DNA from: Aspidapion aeneum
Lineage: Eukaryota; Arthropoda; Insecta; Coleoptera; Brentidae
Length of the DNA: 64,000 bases
Assembly (NCBI GenBank): GCA_963576565.1
Contig: OY755045.1
Location: 8,285,977-8,349,976, forward strand
Reading direction: 5' to 3'
This document shows positions 57,701 through 64,000 of this stretch, one piece after another. A program made the position numbers and the translations under genes. The notes beneath the pieces are model-generated. The model was not told the origin of the DNA. It did no database searches and saw nothing but the letters and a program-made list of their open reading frames with translations. Positions within the stretch are counted from its first letter, which is position 1, and every line of letters starts with the position of its first letter.

Positions 57701-60700
57701 AATTTATTTAAAAAAAAAGGGTGGGGGTATATTTCAAAAATTCGAGTTTAAGTGAAAATATGACGTGTGTGATATCAAACGAAAGGTAATTGAGTCCGGA
57801 GTTTAACAAAATACATTTTAGTTTTTGCTTTTTTTAAGGGTGGGGGTAGATTTTAAAAATTTGAGTTTAAGTCAAAACATGGCTTGTGTGGTATCAAACA
57901 AAATGTAATTTAGTCTGGAGTTGAATAAAATATATTTGAGTTTTTAGTTATATTAGCTCACACGTAAACTATAACTATAGTACCTAGTGTGAGCTTAGGG
58001 GGCCCATAATATTGGCAAGAGTATTTTTCCTAACCCATTAAATAGGATGAAGCCCTTGCTAAAAATTGTCTCAACTCTATTACCCAAAGAAATATTTTGC
58101 CTTAAAGTCAATTCTTCACTCTGGTAAGAATTAATTTTTAACTTATAAATAAAAGCAATCATATTGTAAGGTCAAGCTCTGATTTATACTCATTAATAAA
58201 AGTTTACCTAGAATATCTTTAACAGGTGTTTCTTTATTACACATAAGTACAGCCCTCAAAGGTTTTTTTGCATCTTTTGAGAAGATTTTATTTCTAATAC
58301 AATAATGTTGAACAGTAGTCAAAATGAGGAGCTATATTAGATTTAAAATAACAATTAGTTTGGAGAAATAAGAAATTTTTTTATCTAATCGGTACAAAAA
58401 GTAATTTATTTTTGCTACTTTTTCTTAAGTGTTGTTTTAAATTTATTTGTTTATCTATAATAATACCAGTGGGCAAAAAAAACACGGACGTAAATATAAC
58501 TAACTATCAAATCTTGTGAAGCGTTTTTGACACACTTCCCATTATCCGATTTGGATGAAATTTGGTACACACATAGTGGTGACAATACAACATTAAGAAA
58601 AAAATATCCTCCCTTCCTTACCCACACCCCTTCTATAGAAAATGTGTTTTTGACACACTTCCCGTTATCCGATTTGGATGAAATTTGGTATTGACATAGT
58701 GGTCCGATGACAATACAACAATAATGAAAAAATAACCTCCACCCCTACCCCCACCCCCTTCCATAGAAAATGCATTTTTGATACCCTTCCCATTATCCGA
58801 TTTGGATGAAATTTGGTATACATATAGTGGTCCGATGACAATACAACACTGAAAAAAAATCCTACCACTCCTACCCCCACCCCCATCTATAGAAAAATGC
58901 GTTTTTGACACACTTCCCATTATCCGATTTGGATGAAAGTTGGTATACATATAGTGGTCCGATGACAATACAACAATAATGAAAAAATATCCTCCCACCC
59001 CTACCCCACCCCTTCTATAGAAAAATGTGTTTTTGACACACTTCCGTTATCCGATTTGGATAAAATTTGGTATACAGATAGTGGTCCGATGATAATACAA
59101 CAATAAGAAAAAAATATGCTCCCACCCTACCCCCACCCCTTTCCATAGAAAAATTTGTTTTTGACACACATCCCGTTATCCGATTTGGATGAAATTTGGT
59201 ATACATATAGTGATCCAATGACAATACAATATTAAGAAAAAAATATCCTCCCACCCCTACCCCCACCCCATTTCATAGAAAAATGAGTTTTTGACACACT
59301 TCCCATTATCGATTTGGATGAAATTTGGTATTCACATAGTGGTCCGATGACAATACAACAATAATGAAAAAATATCCTCCCACCCCTACCCCCACCCCCT
59401 TCCATAGAAAATGCATTTTTGACACCCTTCCCATTATCCGATTTGGATGAAATTTGGTATACATATAGTGGTCCGATGATAATACAACATTGAAAAAAAA
59501 AATCCTACCACTCCTACCCCCACCCCCATCTATAGAAAAATGTGTTTTTGACACACTTCCCATTATCCGATTTGGATGAAATTTGGTATACATATAGTGG
59601 TCCGATGACAATACAACAATAATGAAAAAAATGTCCTCCCGCCCTACCCCCCACCCCCTTCCATCAAAAAAATGCGTTTTTGACACACTTCACTTCAAAT
59701 GACTTTTATAAAATTTGGTATATGCATAAAGGTCCGATGGCAATACAGCCCAAACAAAAAATATATTTCTACCTCTACCCCCACCCTCTCCTTCCCCCAA
59801 TAGAAAAATGAGTTTCCAAACAACTCACGATCAGCGATTTCATTATACTCTAGAATAAACTCTTCTGTTCTGTTATTGAACAAATATTTTCATTAATAGA
59901 GTAGATAGCTGAGACTAAAAAATAGAAAATAAATTGGTAAAAAAAAATATTTAATTATATTCTTGTAATTTATTATTTTCTTTTTAGGGTGTGTCCTTAA
60001 ATTATGTAACGCCCTGGGGGGGGGGGGAGTTTGACCTTGCGTTACACTCAATGTTTTTTTAATATGTTTTGGGGTCAAAAATCCTGAATTATTGCGTTAC
60101 GTAATTTAAGGAAGTTCCCTTAGGTTTAAAAGTATAGGTTGAAACAATCTATCAATTACTTAAAAAAATTTGTCAATTTTCATGTAAATTTTGTGTGGTG
60201 TTAGCGTGAACTGAGTAAAAGTTTATACACAGTTTATTTAGCCCTAGAACATGTTTAAAAAAAAATTACCACAAAAGTTATTTTAAATATATAGTTTAAA
60301 GATATTTTTTTTAAATCGTGCCGATAAATATTTTTTTCAAATTTTATAAGGTAATTTAAAAAAATGGCCAAAGAAGGCCAGTTGGCCACACTTAAATTTT
60401 AACTCACAGATATATCGATCAAATCAAAACAATACGGCCTGACCGATAAAACCAAGTTGTACAGACAGATAGACAAACAGACACAAGACGGACGAACGAA
60501 CGGAAAAACAGAGAGACAGTCGCGATAGAAAAGATTCAAAATCATCTGAAATGCAAAAATAAAATATACTTTTTTTTCTTATTTTTGATACGATCACCAT
60601 AGCTCATACTACTATAGGTTTGGATGATTCTACAAAAATGCTGCTGTGGAGTGGGAATGCATATTTTTTAAACACAGACTGCAAATGAAGCATAGTTTTA

Positions 60701-61703
60701 GTTATAAGATTTAAAACGAAATGTTTTCTTTATGGAGCATTTGAGTTTAATGTATAAAAAAAATTGCAATTTTATAATTTTTTTCATTACAAAGCAAATA
60801 CCTCATTCCTCTGGTGTAGTCCCAAACCAACTATTAAAAACTCAGATTAAAAAAAAATATTTTAATAAATAATATTTAATCAAGTCTTAACTATTCATCA
60901 AAAAATTGAGTTTGCAGTCATATTTTTGAAAATCCGAATTTACATTTTCTCCGGAAAATTTTACAATTTTAAACGTGCTCCATTTTTAATAACACAATAT
61001 TTGTGAATACCACCGGTTAATTTTTAGAGAAAGAGACGGCCCTGGATATCTAATTTACTTGTGAGGGTGACAAGTTGTGACAGATAATGTCAACTTTAGT
61101 TTGGTTTAAGTTATAGATCTTTTTATTTTCGGCAGAAAATTAGTTTTTTTCAGAGAAATCAAAAAGGAACGCTTCAATTATCATTCCTCTGGTAAGTAAA
61201 TATTCGACTGATATCAATAGTATAATATTTTTGTTGATTGTTTTAAAATTATAAGTATAAGAACTTTGTTTATATAAAACTTAAGTTAAGTAGTCTAAAT
61301 AGATTTTGATTTAAATTGGAAAACCACTAAAAATCTCATTCCTCTGGTACTCATCCCTCTGGAATTTTTATGCAATAATTCCTAAAATTCGGGAAAATAA
61401 ATGTTTCTTAGCTTACACCTAATTAGTTACATAAATTTAACAAAACAAAATTATTTACTGTGCTGTACTGTTATTTAAAGGCAATGATCAAAAATGATAT
61501 CCATATAGCCCACTTTTGGTAGAATCATCCTTATAGTATACGTGTGAGCTTGTATATAAAAAAAAAACAAAAAAAAATGTGTTTGGTTGTTATATAGTTT
61601 ACCTGAATTTTTTCAAAGCTTTCGTTTGTAACTGCAGTAACTGTTCCAGAATTTCTTTTAACTTCATATCATGTGTTTTAGGTTTTGGTTCTACGAAATG
61701 TAC
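33788..61703 (-). CDS. C2H2 zinc-finger protein with nine fingers; 5' end beyond the right edge
   Basis: Minus-strand exons: 61703-61603, 55784-55561, 49877-49747, 45385-45233, 43963-43853, 39528-39425, 36548-36413, 34006-33788 (or the duplicate 32400-32182). All have AG/GT borders and join in phase to 1179 nt, 392 residues plus stop. The first exon here starts after an acceptor (VHFVEPKPKTHDMKLKEILE), so at least one exon lies upstream. Fingers in order start CSIPAC, CPEC, CPIC, CQTC, CQFC, CKIC, CLYC, CPHC and CDKC; five are split by introns. Finger 3 (CPIC...HMNTH) is one residue longer than canonical. The C-terminal tail has an acidic TDTDEDTENS stretch and no finger. Probably a nuclear DNA-binding regulator; no closer orthologue is claimed. 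Confidence 0.9.
34467..34523 (+). pseudogene. THAP-like first-exon fragment, unit 2
   Basis: Same as the unit 1 copy (CEVCKTSHAVGNKRSFN, same eight-base gap after ATG, donor at 34524). Not able to start translation into the C..C frame. Confidence 0.45.
35676..35742 (+). pseudogene. THAP-like first-exon fragment, unit 3
   Basis: Here the eight bases are present and the frame reads KKCEVCKTSHAVGNKRSFYK to the donor at 35743, but the position of the start codon is ACG. Thus each of the three units has a different or shared defect in the start. No downstream exon was identified. Confidence 0.45.
35761..36412. other. Zinc-finger gene intron between 34006 and 36413: unique part
   Basis: AT-rich with nothing recognised beyond the edge of the tandem units. 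Confidence 0.5.
36675..38240. repeat. Repeat family AAGTTTCGTGGCTAATCGGG, two tandem units, interrupted by a hAT element
   Basis: Unit 1 runs from TATCAAACAAGTTTCG at 36680 to ACTAACAAA at 37168, where a hAT element is inserted. The same phrase resumes at 37825 and enters a second unit at CAAACAAGTTTCGTGGC (37864), ending abruptly near AGTCCGTG at 38235. The two units are very similar, about 700 bp before subtracting the insertion. Confidence 0.88.
37169..37824. mobile_element. hAT-type non-autonomous element, copy 1 (8-bp TSD CTAACAAA)
   Basis: Ends TAGTGATGGGTCGTTCGCGA and GATTGCCCATCACTA form a terminal inverted repeat (TAGTGATGGG). CTAACAAA flanks it exactly at 37161-37168 and 37825-37832. 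GC-rich with many GAGCCGGATC and GGATCCGGATC-like phrases; 656 bp, no transposase. Copy 2 is at 61881. Confidence 0.92.
38512..39403 (+). mobile_element. GGATGATTC-ended element, copy B
   Basis: Flanked by ATAT on both sides. Inside are CATTCCTCTGGTGTAGTC, CATTCCTCTGGTAAGTAA, CATTCCTCTGGTACTC and CATCCCTCTGG. It ends 21 bp from the splice donor of the zinc-finger exon 39528-39425, that is, just inside the intron. Confidence 0.82.
39636..40342 (+). mobile_element. Hairpin-ended element H2
   Basis: Same structure as 29106-29830: CTCTGCCAATATATGGGCCC left end and hairpin, four ~115-bp middle units, ACAGACAG block, terminal hairpin and CTAA. It is inserted in the ~370-bp array unit that continues at 40343. 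Confidence 0.8.
40343..41730. repeat. ~370-bp tandem array (ACATTGAGTGTAACGCAAGG)
   Basis: Nearly four units start at about 40343, 40722, 41094 and 41465, with a further part-unit at 39535-39635 before H2. Each contains ACATTGAGTGTAACGCAAGG, GACTGTGTAGTGTTAGACAA, TGGACAAAATGTCTAGATAT and GGAACGTCCTTAAATTATGT. A diverged inverted fragment is at 59990-60125. Frames of 89-203 codons on the minus strand arise from repetition only. Confidence 0.9.
42080..43555. mobile_element. TIR element inserted in the Penelope fragment
   Basis: Ends CGCACCCCCGCTAAAAAATA and, on the other strand, CGCACACCCGCTGAAAAAGA, both leading into GTCACAACTCAAAAA. AAAT flanks both sides (42076-42079, 43556-43559); copy 1 of the Penelope fragment shows the uninterrupted site CAAATGATCACAGG. 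It carries its own nested foldback at 42568. Superfamily unknown. Confidence 0.8.
42568..43243. mobile_element. Mutator-like foldback element, copy 2 (9-bp TSD GTATTTTAC)
   Basis: Same as 13089-13766, 676 bp, flanked by GTATTTTAC at 42559-42567 and 43244-43252. With copy 1 this fixes the element ends at ACAAGACGC and GCGTCTTGT. Confidence 0.9.
44090..44790 (+). mobile_element. Hairpin-ended element H3
   Basis: Left end CTCTGCCAATCTATGGGCAC; right hairpin shortened to CACACTACTATAGTGTAGTG then AGCTAA. The loop deletion leaves a shorter but still perfect stem. Confidence 0.8.
44791..45232. repeat. A-rich low-complexity stretch
   Basis: About 440 bp of AAAT/AAAG/GAAAAA runs with two diverged repeats of ACATTTTCTAGTTGTT. 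It lies directly next to the zinc-finger exon 45385-45233, on its donor side. No coding signal. Confidence 0.8.
45412..45980. mobile_element. Small inverted-repeat element (GTTCATACTCGTC ends)
   Basis: Left ACTGTTCATACTCGTCTTAG and right complement (AAAAGACGAGTATGAACG) with internal GACTAATCAAAAACAAAAG repeats. About 570 bp. Target duplication not clear. Confidence 0.6.
46032..48202 (-). mobile_element. Mariner element with deleted transposase, interrupted by a MITE
   Basis: Terminal inverted repeats CGAGGGTGGATCAAATATAA (left) and its complement (right), flanked by TA. The minus strand encodes an N-terminal helix-turn-helix part (46750-46620: IIIKLLTRENVKPAEIRCRL, RAQFGNKTLS) and a C-terminal part (46580-46197: AGKVLATVFWDWRG, VLLLHDNARP, YPPHSPDLSP). 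The HDNA aspartate remains, but the region holding the first catalytic Asp (GDE) and the residues after SPDLSP holding the third are gone. A MITE at 46754 separates the 5' end. Inactive. Confidence 0.88.
46754..48030. mobile_element. Foldback MITE nested in mariner (CAGGGTGTCCCAAATTGG ends)
   Basis: 1277 bp; arms TTTTAGGGGGTTTAAGGTAC... and their complement, TA on both sides (46752-46753, 48031-48032). Related in arm sequence to the element at 27698 (TTTGAAAAGTCTGCATTTT). Confidence 0.9.
48407..49564. mobile_element. 9-bp-TSD inverted-repeat element, copy 2
   Basis: Longer copy of 16141-17149. Flanks GTTAAAAAC (48398-48406) and GTTAAAAAG (49565-49573), one mismatch in nine. Contains the extra block 48495-48640 missing from copy 1 and the intact right inverted repeat (GACCGCCGAAACCGGGGC). 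Confidence 0.82.
49964..50225. mobile_element. Possible short TIR element (AGAAGTGTAAACTT ends)
   Basis: GCAGAAGTGTAAACTTTAAT near 49966 is complementary to AAGAAGTTTACACTTC near 50203-50219. The middle is GC-richer than its surroundings. No target duplication could be fixed. Confidence 0.4.
50226..50400. repeat. Degenerate short tandem repeat (GTCGAAAATAATTTAGACGA)
   Basis: ATCGAAAATAAAATAATCGA and GTTGAAAATAA.ATAGT phrases recur with a ~15-20 or ~100-bp rhythm up to the start of the LINE fragment. Confidence 0.55.
50518..54123. mobile_element. FB-like foldback element of two opposed ~138-bp repeat arrays (9-bp TSD AAGAGCAAA)
   Basis: Outermost ends ATGAGCATGAAGTTAGCGAA and its exact complement, 3606 bp apart. 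AAGAGCAAA lies at 50509-50517 and 54124-54132. The left arm (to about 52650) has about 15 units and the right arm about 10 in opposite orientation. A unit is ~138 bp: GGTGGATAATTTGCCG, TTAGTCGTGAATTAGTTGTG, GAAAAATTAATTTTGTCGCT, then GGGTGCTTCGCTAACTTCAT. Two unit types alternate, giving a 276-bp period (51136, 51412, 51688, 51964). At type junctions the motif faces its own complement, forming small palindromes (CTTCATATGAAG). Long composite inverted arms plus a 9-bp duplication match the Drosophila FB layout. No transposase. Confidence 0.9.
55000..55338. mobile_element. Short element inserted in the LINE reverse transcriptase
   Basis: GTCGCCTTTCTCACAAAGGG at the left and, on the other strand, GTCGCCTTTTTCACGAATGG at the right form an inverted repeat. 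ATATACC flanks both sides (54993-54999, 55339-55345). A run of about 20 A residues is inside at 55268-55287. Exact borders uncertain by a few bases. Confidence 0.65.
55787..56015. other. Zinc-finger intron segment with a truncated H-type left end
   Basis: 55798-55830 (TCAATTTATGGGCACCTAAG then CTCACATG) resembles the left end of the hairpin-ended elements but lacks the hairpin; the rest is unrecognised. Confidence 0.4.
56016..56736 (+). mobile_element. Hairpin-ended element H4
   Basis: Full structure as in 29106-29830, ending AGTATATGTGTGAGCTAAT. ACAGACAG block slightly longer (56562-56600). Confidence 0.8.
56755..58475. repeat. ~480-bp direct duplication separated by H5
   Basis: 56770-57240 and 58028-58470 are nearly identical (CCTAACCCATTAAATAG, TCACT..GGTAAGAATTAATT, AAATACCAGTGGGCAAAAAA-like), with a ~20-bp gap in the second. 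The hairpin-ended element H5 lies between them. Confidence 0.85.
57308..58023 (-). mobile_element. Hairpin-ended element H5 (reverse orientation)
   Basis: The terminal hairpin with TTAGCTCACACATATACTAT is now at the left and the GGGGGCCCATAATATTGGCA end at the right. All middle units are present. Confidence 0.8.
58500..59790. repeat. ~124-bp satellite array (TTATCCGATTTGGATGAAAT)
   Basis: About ten units, each with GACACACTTCCCATTATCCG, GATTTGGATGAAATTTGGTA, CATATAGTGGTCCGATGACA, ATACAACAATAATG and a C-rich stretch (CCACCCCTACCCCCACCCC). The last unit is diverged. Minus-strand frames of up to 126 codons result from the repetition. Confidence 0.92.
59990..60125 (-). repeat. Inverted fragment of the ~370-bp array family, with a G run
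   Basis: TCCTTAAATTATGTAACGCC, a run of 12-13 G, then CCTTGCGTTACACTCAATG, the reverse order of motifs in 40343-41730. Confidence 0.7.
60400..61551 (+). mobile_element. Decayed hairpin-ended element H6, split inside its terminal hairpin
   Basis: GGCCTGACCGATAAAACC, ACAGACAGATAGAC, TCAAAATCATCTGAAATGC and ATAGCTCATACTACTATAG match the 3' part of the H family. The other hairpin arm (TATAGTATACGTGTGAGCT) is found only after the insertion at 60622-61530. Confidence 0.7.
60622..61530 (+). mobile_element. GGATGATTC-ended element, copy C
   Basis: Same as copies A and B, same orientation as B. It interrupts the terminal hairpin of H6. The clear 4-bp duplication of the other copies is not exact here. 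Confidence 0.82.
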
Positions 61704-61760
61704 CTAAAATAAAAACATGATGTCAGATTTTATAATATTAAATTAATAAAAATAGTATTG

Positions 61761-63087
61761 AACGTGGAATTTCGTACCCGTGAATTTAAAAATCAAACAA
61801 GTTTCGTGGCTAATCGGGCAAAAAGGAGTTTTTTGTTTCTCTTATATTTTTCCGTGGGTAGCCTGAAAGCTTAACCTCACTAGTGATGGGTCGTTCGCGA
61901 ATGAACCGGTTCAAAGATCCGGATCTTTATACTGAGCCGTGAGAACCGACTCTCGGATTTTCAAAGAGACGGTTCGCGGATCCGCGATCCATGAGTCTTT
62001 GTGACGATCTGGCGAATAAGAAAGCGTCCGAAGATTCACGAACTCTTCCGACCACAGAACTCCCGACTGAACCGCAGTTCAAATCGCTCAAGAAGATCAA
62101 GCGACCGAAGAGATCCGAGATCCGTTGAATCGCACGAATTGCAAAGACACAGAACACTAAAGGGAGGCTACGTAAAGAGCACGTTGACAACTTAAAAACT
62201 GTATTTTTTACGGCACAATTTTATGATCATTTATTTACTTAATTACTTGAAAACAAAAGGACGTGTTTCTTGATGTTTTGTTTATGGTCGATCAGATGAT
62301 TCATAACTACAATGGCGTTGTGATAGTTTTCTTATGTCCCGCCAAGGATTTGGTGGCGCCACGTATCCAAGCCAAGGCCAAGAGCGCAAATTGACAGCGA
62401 AGCGGAGAACCGAACGCAGAAATCACGATCGTCATAAATGAGAAAGATCCGGATCCGCGAGCCGGTTCAGTGAGTCGGCTCTTTGTACTGACCCGGATCC
62501 GTTGAGCCGGATCTCAAAAAAGACCCGTATTGCCCATCACTAAACCTCACGGGGGTCCAAGATCTAATGGACACCTAATAAGTGTTGACAGTTAACCGTT
62601 TCGTCCTTATGGGACTCCTCAGAACACTGCTGGTCAATGTGACAAATCTTGCGAAGTTAATCAGACGGTTTTGTCTCTAATTAAATGTAATTAGTGAGCG
62701 AACTATAGCAAGAGGCGCCATCTACCAAGATACTCTTTTATTTGCATTCGATCTTTTCATTGATCGACATTGTATAGCAGTGTTTTCGCCTGCTTTTAGT
62801 TTTTTGTTTCTCTCGTATCTCGGTAGATGGCGCCTCTTGATATAGTTCGCTCACTAATTACATTTAATTAGAGACAAAACCGTCTGATTAACTTCACAAG
62901 ATTTGTCACATTGACCAGCAGTGTTCTGAGGAGTCCCATAAGGACGAAACGGTTAACTGTCAACACTTATTAGGTGTCCATTAGATCTTGGACCCCCGTG
63001 AGGTTAAGCTTTCAGGCTACCCACGGAAAAATATAAGGGAAACAAAAAACTCCTTTTTGCCCGATTAGCCACGAAACTTGTTTGATT
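61761..63087. repeat. Repeat family AAGTTTCGTGGCTAATCGGG as an inverted pair, with a hAT element inside
   Basis: The left arm starts AACGTGGAATTTCGTACCCG, is broken by a hAT element (61881-62542), resumes AACCTCACGGGGGTCCAAG and turns near 62735. The right arm runs back to CACGAAACTTGTTTGATT at 63087. TAAAAATAGTATTG lies immediately outside both ends (61747-61760, 63088-63101). Confidence 0.88.
61881..62542. mobile_element. hAT-type non-autonomous element, copy 2 (8-bp TSD AACCTCAC)
   Basis: Ends as in copy 1 at 37169. AACCTCAC lies at 61873-61880 and 62543-62550, exactly as the uninterrupted host repeat reads elsewhere. 662 bp. It differs from copy 1 by a small replaced block around 62365-62440. 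Confidence 0.93.
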
Positions 63088-63479
63088 TAAAAATAGTATT
63101 GGTTTTCGAAAGGTCAAAGAAATACATTACAATACACCGTGTCCCATTTAAAACTTTCCACCCAGGATTTCTCAAAAACTGCTGAAAATTTTTTAAAATG
63201 CCGAGACACGTCGATTTTGTTAGCGAGAGGGACACTTTTTGGCTATCTAGAAACTTTTTTAGCACGCACAACCTTCGAGGGGTATACTTTACCCCCATTA
63301 GTTTTTGAGATAATTTATCTGATGGACTGATAAAATAAAAATTTATTTAGAATTTTATTTTTATATTTTTTGGATTTAATTTTTATTTTATCATTCATTC
63401 AATTTGAAAGCAAATATCTCAAAAACTAATCGATGGATTTTCGAAATTTTTACACGGTTGTAAAGATATTTAAGAGAGC

Positions 63480-63800
63480 TTCAAACAGTTTGAAAACAGT
63501 TTTTTTTATAAATATTTCAGGAACGAAAGCTCCTACAAAATTTTTGATAAAAATATGATCTACTATATTCCCCAAAACCGTATATTGATCTAATGCGCCG
63601 TTAAAAAGTTAGCATTTTCTTCAATTTTCTAATTGTCAAAAAACTGTCATTAGCATTAATAGATTTTGACCAAAATCTAATCAGCTCGTTACAGTGTCAA
63701 ACAGTATTTTGCCTGAAAAAATTAAAAATGAAACTCGGTTTAGCGGTTTAGGAGCTATCGTGTTACGGACAGACATACCCACACACACACAAACAGACAG
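63480..63800 (+). repeat. Dispersed repeat with ACACACAC/ACAGACAG tail
   Basis: Same family as 17735-18115: AACGAAAGCTCCTACAAAAT, CATTAGCATTAATAG, CCAAAATCTAATCAGCTC and the tail TAGGAGCTATCGTGTTACGG followed by short tandem repeats. Confidence 0.65.
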
Positions 63801-63805
63801 ACATT

Positions 63806-63986
63806 GTCATATTATTAATTTACTAAAATTATTTAATATTTTCAAGTTGAATTGAATTGTCAGATGTAACCGTTTTTAGTTAAGAATCGTACATCATATA
63901 AACGTATTTCATTATTTGATATCTCTCTTTATACTGTGTATACATATACCCGTTTCACTTTGTACTGCTGTATTAAATTAATTTAT
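63806..63986 (+). repeat. Second copy of the 10311-10490 sequence
   Basis: From CATATTATTAATTTACTAAA to CTGCTGTATTAAATTAATTT it is almost identical to 10311-10490. In the earlier copy the PIF/Harbinger element follows at once; here it does not, giving a near-empty site. Confidence 0.85.
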
Positions 63987-64000
63987 TCTATAATAAAACC

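Noticed and set aside
58633..59686. Minus-strand frames of up to 126 codons
   Set aside because: Produced by the ~124-bp satellite.

Overview
This is nuclear DNA of an animal, almost certainly an insect with a repeat-rich, AT-rich genome; a beetle is plausible but not proven. The reasons are spliced genes with GT/AG introns, DNA transposons of insect type (mariner, pogo-like, PIF/Harbinger, P/THAP9-like, hAT, Mutator-like foldbacks), Penelope-like and LINE fragments, and satellites. No bacterial gene organisation is present.

Three genes can be assembled by joining exons in phase. (1) 92-2117, minus: the 5' three coding exons of cactin, which runs off the left edge. (2) 2703-31289, plus: a complete XPD/ERCC2 TFIIH helicase gene in 16 coding exons that join to exactly 766 codons (765 residues). 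Its numbering matches human XPD at every landmark checked (Walker A 42-49, Fe-S cysteines 116/134/155/190, DEAH 234-237, R658, R683). The first coding exon holds only 5 nt (ATGAG). (3) 33788-61703, minus: a C2H2 zinc-finger gene of at least eight exons and nine fingers, whose 5' end lies right of the window. Its last exon is tandemly duplicated. Cactin and XPD are divergent with 585 bp between start codons; XPD and the zinc-finger gene are convergent.

The rest is introns and intergenic DNA filled with repeats. XPD introns hold: a 22-bp minisatellite (intron 6); a ~466-bp tandem array carrying copies of the 3' end of exon 7 with its splice donor (intron 7); hAT/ZMYM-type and PIF/Harbinger remnants (intron 8); a Mutator-like foldback, a decayed P/THAP9-like element and a second 9-bp-TSD element (intron 9); Penelope GIY-YIG debris (intron 11); long foldback MITEs flanked by TA (introns 9, 10, 12, 15); and a 454-bp satellite (intron 13). 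Between XPD and the zinc-finger gene lies a 1.55-1.6-kb unit in three copies.

The zinc-finger introns hold two hAT elements with clear 8-bp target duplications, five nearly intact copies of a family whose two ends are hairpins (plus one decayed copy), three copies of a GGATGATTC-ended family, a doubly deleted mariner, a ~370-bp array, a ~124-bp satellite, and a 3.6-kb foldback element made of two opposed arrays of ~138-bp repeats. That element sits in a LINE reading frame with an exact 9-bp target duplication. It resembles the Drosophila FB organisation and, with the duplicated terminal exon and the exon-bearing intron array, is the most interesting structure here.

All identifications come from reading the sequence and from recalled family features; no search was run.
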